A stretch of DNA of 64,000 nucleotides from JBGSYJ01 sp041748075 (GTDB lineage Bacteria > Acidobacteriota > Thermoanaerobaculia > Gp7-AA8): the NCBI GenBank assembly GCA_041748075.1, contig JBGTDX010000143.1, positions 1 through 64,000 on the forward strand, read 5' to 3'. Both the position numbers and the translations under genes were made by a program. Positions 60,769 to 64,000 of the stretch are shown here, piece after piece; within the stretch, counting starts at the first letter, position 1, and each line of letters opens with the position of its first letter. The notes under the pieces were generated by a model, which saw only the letters and a list, made by a program, of their open reading frames with translations, searched no databases and had not been told where the DNA came from.

Positions 60769-60902
60769 GTCATTCGTCATTCGTCCACTCGTCATTCGTC
60801 CACTCGTCATTCGTCCACTCGTCATTCGTCCACTCGTCATTCGTCCACTCGTCACTCGTCATTCGTCACTCGTCATTCGTCACTCGTCATTCGTCATTCG
60901 TC
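60769..60902. repeat. Family B run, 15-bp compound unit CACTCGTCATTCGTC
   Basis: The complement words ATTCGTC and CACTCGTC alternate over 134 bases, with a 15-base compound period in the middle and mixed 7-base words at the end. The stop of the M49-like gene (TGA on the minus strand, 60894-60896) is in the last words. Not a CRISPR array: there are no spacers. Short family B words also occur at 60182-60197. Confidence 0.88.
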
Positions 60903-62588
60903 CGGTGTTTCCCCCGCGCCCGCAAACACCGGCTCGATGTCCACCGGAATGTCTTCGAGCCGCGCGATGACTTCCTTGATCTCGGGGCTCGCGATTCCGT
61001 ACTTGTTTACGAGCCGCTCGGCCCTGGCAAAATCGCCCGTCGCTTCGATCAACAGAAGCTCGTTCGCGAGCGAGCGGGTGGCTTCCTCCATCCTCGCGAA
61101 GTCGACGCGGAACCGCCCATCTCCGGCCGGAACGATTCCGCCTTTCTCCCGGAACCAATTCCATTGAATCGCATTGCCTCTACCGTGGGCCGAGTCGATT
61201 CCGAATCGAAGGCTGCGGAACATCACGCCGGCGTTCGTGGCGAACATGGTCTCCCGGTCGAAGGCGGTTACGAGACCCTCGTCCATCGCGTACATGAGAT
61301 TCCACAGACTCAGCACATCCGCCTTGGCTTCCTCGATTGTCGAATAGAGGTTCTGCAGAAGCAGCCGTGTCTCGACCCGCTTGCCGTCCGGTGCTGTAAT
61401 CAGGCCGGGTCCCACGCCGTGCGACAACTCGTGAAAGAGGACGTGGTTGAAAAACGCATCAAACGTAACGAGGTCGATCTGGGAACTGTCGAGGACTCTC
61501 GCGGCGATCGGCTGTCCGCTTTGCCGGAACTTCGCCTCCATCACGTTCTTGAGCAGAACCATCTTCGATCCCTTGGCCTCCCGGACTTTCTCGTCGTTCG
61601 GCAGGTTGAAGGCCGCGGTCTGCACGCCGCGCCGGGCGTCGCCTGCCGTGAAAACCTCCTGCACGACGCGAATCGGTGAATCCGTGCCTCTGTTGGGGTT
61701 CTTGTGCTCGTCCGGAATCGGCAGATTGCGCTCCATGGCAGGCATATGGCTCGAATAAAGGGCAAGCTTCTCGGTTTCCGGCTTGTCGACGACGGTAATG
61801 AACGATTCGAACGATGCCTTGTAGTTGAACAGGTTGTCCTCGTACACCTCGTAGGGTCCGATGATGACCTCGAGGTCGGAATCGAGATCCATCCAGGCGA
61901 GGTCGCTCTCGAAGTAGTCGTTCGAGGAGAACGATGCGACCAGCTTCGTCAGGTAGTTGCGAAGCGACGCATTGCCCGTGAGCGCCGCCGCCTCAGTGAG
62001 AAGCCTTCCTGCAGGATCGAGGTGCTCTTTGTAATACGTGGAGTACGGGATGGCGACCAGCCGGTCTCCCTCCCTCCGGATCACGGTGAACAGGCCCTGA
62101 AAGCTTTCCTTGTCTCCGGGATTCGCAGCGATCCACGCCTCGAGCTCTTCTTTGGTCAGGTCTTCGGGATAGAAGCCTGCACCGGCGGGTTTGGGGCCGA
62201 CCGAAAGGAACGGTTCGTTCTCCTTCAAACGGTCCCAGGGGCCTTTCATGTTCTCGAAATAGGCGAGCGCCGGAGAGCTTCCGGCGGCCCGAAGCTGCTC
62301 ATGCCATGCGGGATTTCTCTCGGACACCTGACGGTAGAAGATCGCATCCATGTAGCGCGAGGCTTCGATCAGTTTCGCGAGAACCTGCTGTTCCCGGGAG
62401 TCGAGCAGGTTGCGGTCGTAGTCGATGACCGTTCGCGGGAGCTGGCTTCTCCGCTGCTCGATATCGGGGACCACTTCCAGCGCACCTTGCGTCTCCTGTG
62501 TGGCGGTCGTCGCTTCCTGTTGCTCACCGGCCCTGCATCCCAGGATGGACATCAGAAGAATGATCGTGATCGCCAGACGTACTTTCAA
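60894..62588 (-). CDS. M49-like (dipeptidyl-peptidase III-related) metallopeptidase lipoprotein
   Basis: 564 residues from TTG 62588, which has GGAGGA four bases upstream and begins a lipoprotein signal with Cys18 (MSILGC); the longer frame to 62732 has no signal. The zinc site is HELSHGVGPGLI near 385 with the third-ligand segment EEAKADVLSLWNL about 40 residues later, the M49 order (HExxH here, not the HExxGH of classical DPP III). IDSAHGRGNAIQWNWF near 460 is typical of the M49-like group also found fused to Nudix domains in plants. It would act in the periplasm on peptides. The last residues (PDE) and the stop are read from repeat B3. Confidence 0.84.
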   Translation of the reverse strand: MKVRLAITIILLMSILGCRAGEQQEATTATQETQGALEVVPDIEQRRSQLPRTVIDYDRNLLDSREQQVLAKLIEASRYMDAIFYRQVSERNPAWHEQLRAAGSSPALAYFENMKGPWDRLKENEPFLSVGPKPAGAGFYPEDLTKEELEAWIAANPGDKESFQGLFTVIRREGDRLVAIPYSTYYKEHLDPAGRLLTEAAALTGNASLRNYLTKLVASFSSNDYFESDLAWMDLDSDLEVIIGPYEVYEDNLFNYKASFESFITVVDKPETEKLALYSSHMPAMERNLPIPDEHKNPNRGTDSPIRVVQEVFTAGDARRGVQTAAFNLPNDEKVREAKGSKMVLLKNVMEAKFRQSGQPIAARVLDSSQIDLVTFDAFFNHVLFHELSHGVGPGLITAPDGKRVETRLLLQNLYSTIEEAKADVLSLWNLMYAMDEGLVTAFDRETMFATNAGVMFRSLRFGIDSAHGRGNAIQWNWFREKGGIVPAGDGRFRVDFARMEEATRSLANELLLIEATGDFARAERLVNKYGIASPEIKEVIARLEDIPVDIEPVFAGAGETPDE

Positions 62589-62751
62589 AATTCCTCCTTC
62601 GGCTACCGGAATCCGGCAGGTGTCGCGCGCAGGGCACATTCTCTCTCCATTCGCGCCGGCCGGCGGTGAATATCGTGAACGCCATCCTTCATTCTCCATC
62701 TGGCAAGTTGCGTTCCCCTCTGCTATCGTCACGACCAGGGAGTGTGCTGAC

Positions 62752-63360
62752 TTGATCGTTCAATGTCCCGAGTGCCAGTCGCGCTACAGCTACGACGATG
62801 AGCGGTTCGAGCGGAAGCCCTCGCGCAAGCTCCGCTGCTTTCAGTGCAGGGAGGTCTTCGAGGTCGTCAATCCTGCATACGCGGCCGCGCGGCCGATGAC
62901 GGACGCGGACGAAACCGGCGCGCACAAGCGGCTCGAAGTGCTGGAACGGGATCCGATCGACGAGGAGGCTGTCGAGAGGCCTAAGCGTCCCAGGAAACGG
63001 AAGAGGACGGAGGAGCGGGCGGGACCGATTCAGCCTGAGGGAGACCCGAAGATGCCCGATGGGCTGCGCTTCTCGCTGGCCGTGATCAGCGGTCCGGACT
63101 CCGGCAAGGTCTACAGGATCGACAAACCCAGGATCGTGATCGGGCGTTCCCATGGCGATCTATCCCTCACTGACTCGGAAACGTCGAGGTCGCATGCCGC
63201 CATCATCGTTTACGAGAACACGATCCTGCTCGACGATCTCGAGTCGACCAACGGAACGTTCCACAAGGGCAAACCTCTGACCGAGCCCATCCCGCTTCAC
63301 AATCACTCAGAGTTTCAGGTGGGAAACACTACACTGATGCTGATCGTCACACGCGAATAG
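62752..63360 (+). CDS. Zinc-ribbon and FHA-domain protein
   Basis: 202 residues from TTG 62752. N-terminal MJ0042-type zinc ribbon: CPECQ and CFQCR (about residues 5-32). A basic, proline-rich linker (PKRPRKRKRTEERA near 75-90) leads into an FHA domain (about 105-200) with IVIGRSHGDLSL, SRSHAAI and DLESTNGTF, the phosphothreonine-binding set. It would read a Ser/Thr kinase signal; no kinase is nearby. Same strand and 39 bases from the ABC permease, so they may be co-transcribed, which hints at control of polysaccharide export. Confidence 0.88.
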   Translation: MIVQCPECQSRYSYDDERFERKPSRKLRCFQCREVFEVVNPAYAAARPMTDADETGAHKRLEVLERDPIDEEAVERPKRPRKRKRTEERAGPIQPEGDPKMPDGLRFSLAVISGPDSGKVYRIDKPRIVIGRSHGDLSLTDSETSRSHAAIIVYENTILLDDLESTNGTFHKGKPLTEPIPLHNHSEFQVGNTTLMLIVTRE

Positions 63361-63399
63361 CCGCGAGAGGCGAGGAGCCCGAGGCAGCGTTTCTACCCG

Positions 63400-64000
63400 A
63401 TGACCATTCGAGAAGCGGACCGAAGCAGAACCCCACCATCCACTGCGAGGCTTTCTTTCGCCTCGGAGATCGCCACGCTATTCCGCTACCGGCAACTGAT
63501 CCTGACACTGACGGTGCGCGATCTCAAAGCGCGCTATCGAGGCTCGGTTCTGGGCTTTTTCTGGTCTCTGGCGAATCCACTGATGCTGCTGGGTGTGTAT
63601 ACGCTGGTCTTCACCCGATTTTTTCCCCGTCCCGACATCAACCCGTATTCGCTCTTTCTATTCGCAGGAATCCTTCCCTGGACGTTTTTCGCGGGCTCGA
63701 TCATGGAGACGACGACATCGATCTCGAGCAATGCGGGTCTCGTCAAGAAAGTGATGTTTCCGGCCGAGGCTCTGCCGCTGGTCGTTGTGTTCTCGCACCT
63801 GACGCATTTCGCGCTCGCCCTGCCGATTCTGCTGGCCGCCGCTCTGCTGTCGGCGCTCCTGGGCAAATCGCATCTGGGACTCGCGATCTTCGCAGTTCCG
63901 CTCATCATGATTCTACAGACGCTGTTCATCGCCGGACTGGCGCTGGCCATCTCTTCGGCCTCGGTGCTGTTCCGTGATCTCCGCGACCTGGTCGCCAATC
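63400..64000 (+). CDS. ABC-2 type polysaccharide export permease (truncated by window end)
   Basis: At least 200 residues, open at the right edge. Resembles Wzm/TagG/KpsM permeases that export O-antigen, teichoic acid or capsule with a Wzt-type ATPase. The cytoplasmic LRDLKARYRG-type helix is present as LTVRDLKARYRGSVLGFFWS, followed by PLMLLGVYTLVFTRFF and membrane segments (about 58-80, 88-110, 135-160, 163-190), then SVLFRDLRDLV near the end. Start ATG 63400 follows GAGGCAGCG. The expected ATPase gene would lie beyond the window. Confidence 0.88.
   Translation, partial: MTIREADRSRTPPSTARLSFASEIATLFRYRQLILTLTVRDLKARYRGSVLGFFWSLANPLMLLGVYTLVFTRFFPRPDINPYSLFLFAGILPWTFFAGSIMETTTSISSNAGLVKKVMFPAEALPLVVVFSHLTHFALALPILLAAALLSALLGKSHLGLAIFAVPLIMILQTLFIAGLALAISSASVLFRDLRDLVAN

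Noticed and set aside
60769..60902. CRISPR-like tandem array
   Set aside because: The 15-base unit repeats without unique spacers, and no cas gene is nearby; it is a family B tandem-word run.
1..64000. tRNA, rRNA or riboswitch genes
   Set aside because: I found no convincing cloverleaf, rRNA segment or known riboswitch by reading; a covariance-model search would be needed to exclude small ones.

Overview
This is a GC-rich chromosomal window from a Gram-negative (diderm) bacterium. Outer-membrane receptors, heptose-type LPS genes, type IV pilus ATPases and many lipoproteins support that. The mix of Oar-like TonB-dependent receptors with carboxypeptidase-regulatory domains, sulfatase-like/TPR lipoproteins, DUF1844, DUF4388 and class I fumarase fits Acidobacteriota best, but no marker here proves the phylum. 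I saw no rRNA, tRNA or CRISPR array. Housekeeping genes dominate, with one accessory island (about 14.5-34.5 kb).

Layout. 0-1.5 kb: IS1380-family transposase. 1.6-2.6 kb: ruvB. 2.6-8.4 kb: minus-strand pilB-pilT-pilC-pilS block (type IV pilus assembly and retraction plus a PilS-like kinase, without a visible pilR). 8.6-12.2 kb: minus-strand cheW, heptose kinase, heptose adenylyltransferase and glycosyltransferase 9 (LPS core heptose). 12.3-14.4 kb: a degenerate GGDEF protein, lexA and an XRE regulator. 14.5-34.5 kb: three Oar-like receptors, four sulfatase-like/TPR lipoproteins, a DoxX protein and a small DUF559 endonuclease-like gene. 34.9-47.5 kb: epimerase, tsaD, valS-birA, coaX-rpiA, a lipoprotein, lon, nrdR and a flippase-like membrane protein. 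47.5-53.8 kb: histone-deacetylase-like enzyme, a lipase-like lipoprotein, then a DUF1844 / TPR-zinc membrane protein / DUF4388 operon. 53.9-57.3 kb: an aspartase-like enzyme with both subunits of class I fumarase (aspartate to fumarate to malate). 57.6-64 kb: clpB, a small unknown, an M49-like metallopeptidase lipoprotein, an FHA protein, and an ABC-2 permease cut by the window end.

The most unusual aspect is between the genes. At least nine sequence-distinct families of short inverted-repeat elements sit at gene borders. Several (A, B, D, F, G) are built from different 7-bp words repeated in tandem and folded into two inverted arms. In eleven cases the stop codon of a neighbouring gene lies in, or directly against, the repeat. 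A GC-rich palindrome family brackets the DUF559 gene, whose own stop codon lies in a hairpin loop, and a second composite copy sits in the signal-peptide region of a nearby sulfatase-like gene. These repeats also create false N-terminal extensions, so I moved many starts downstream to signal-peptide or Shine-Dalgarno-supported positions, several of them TTG or GTG.
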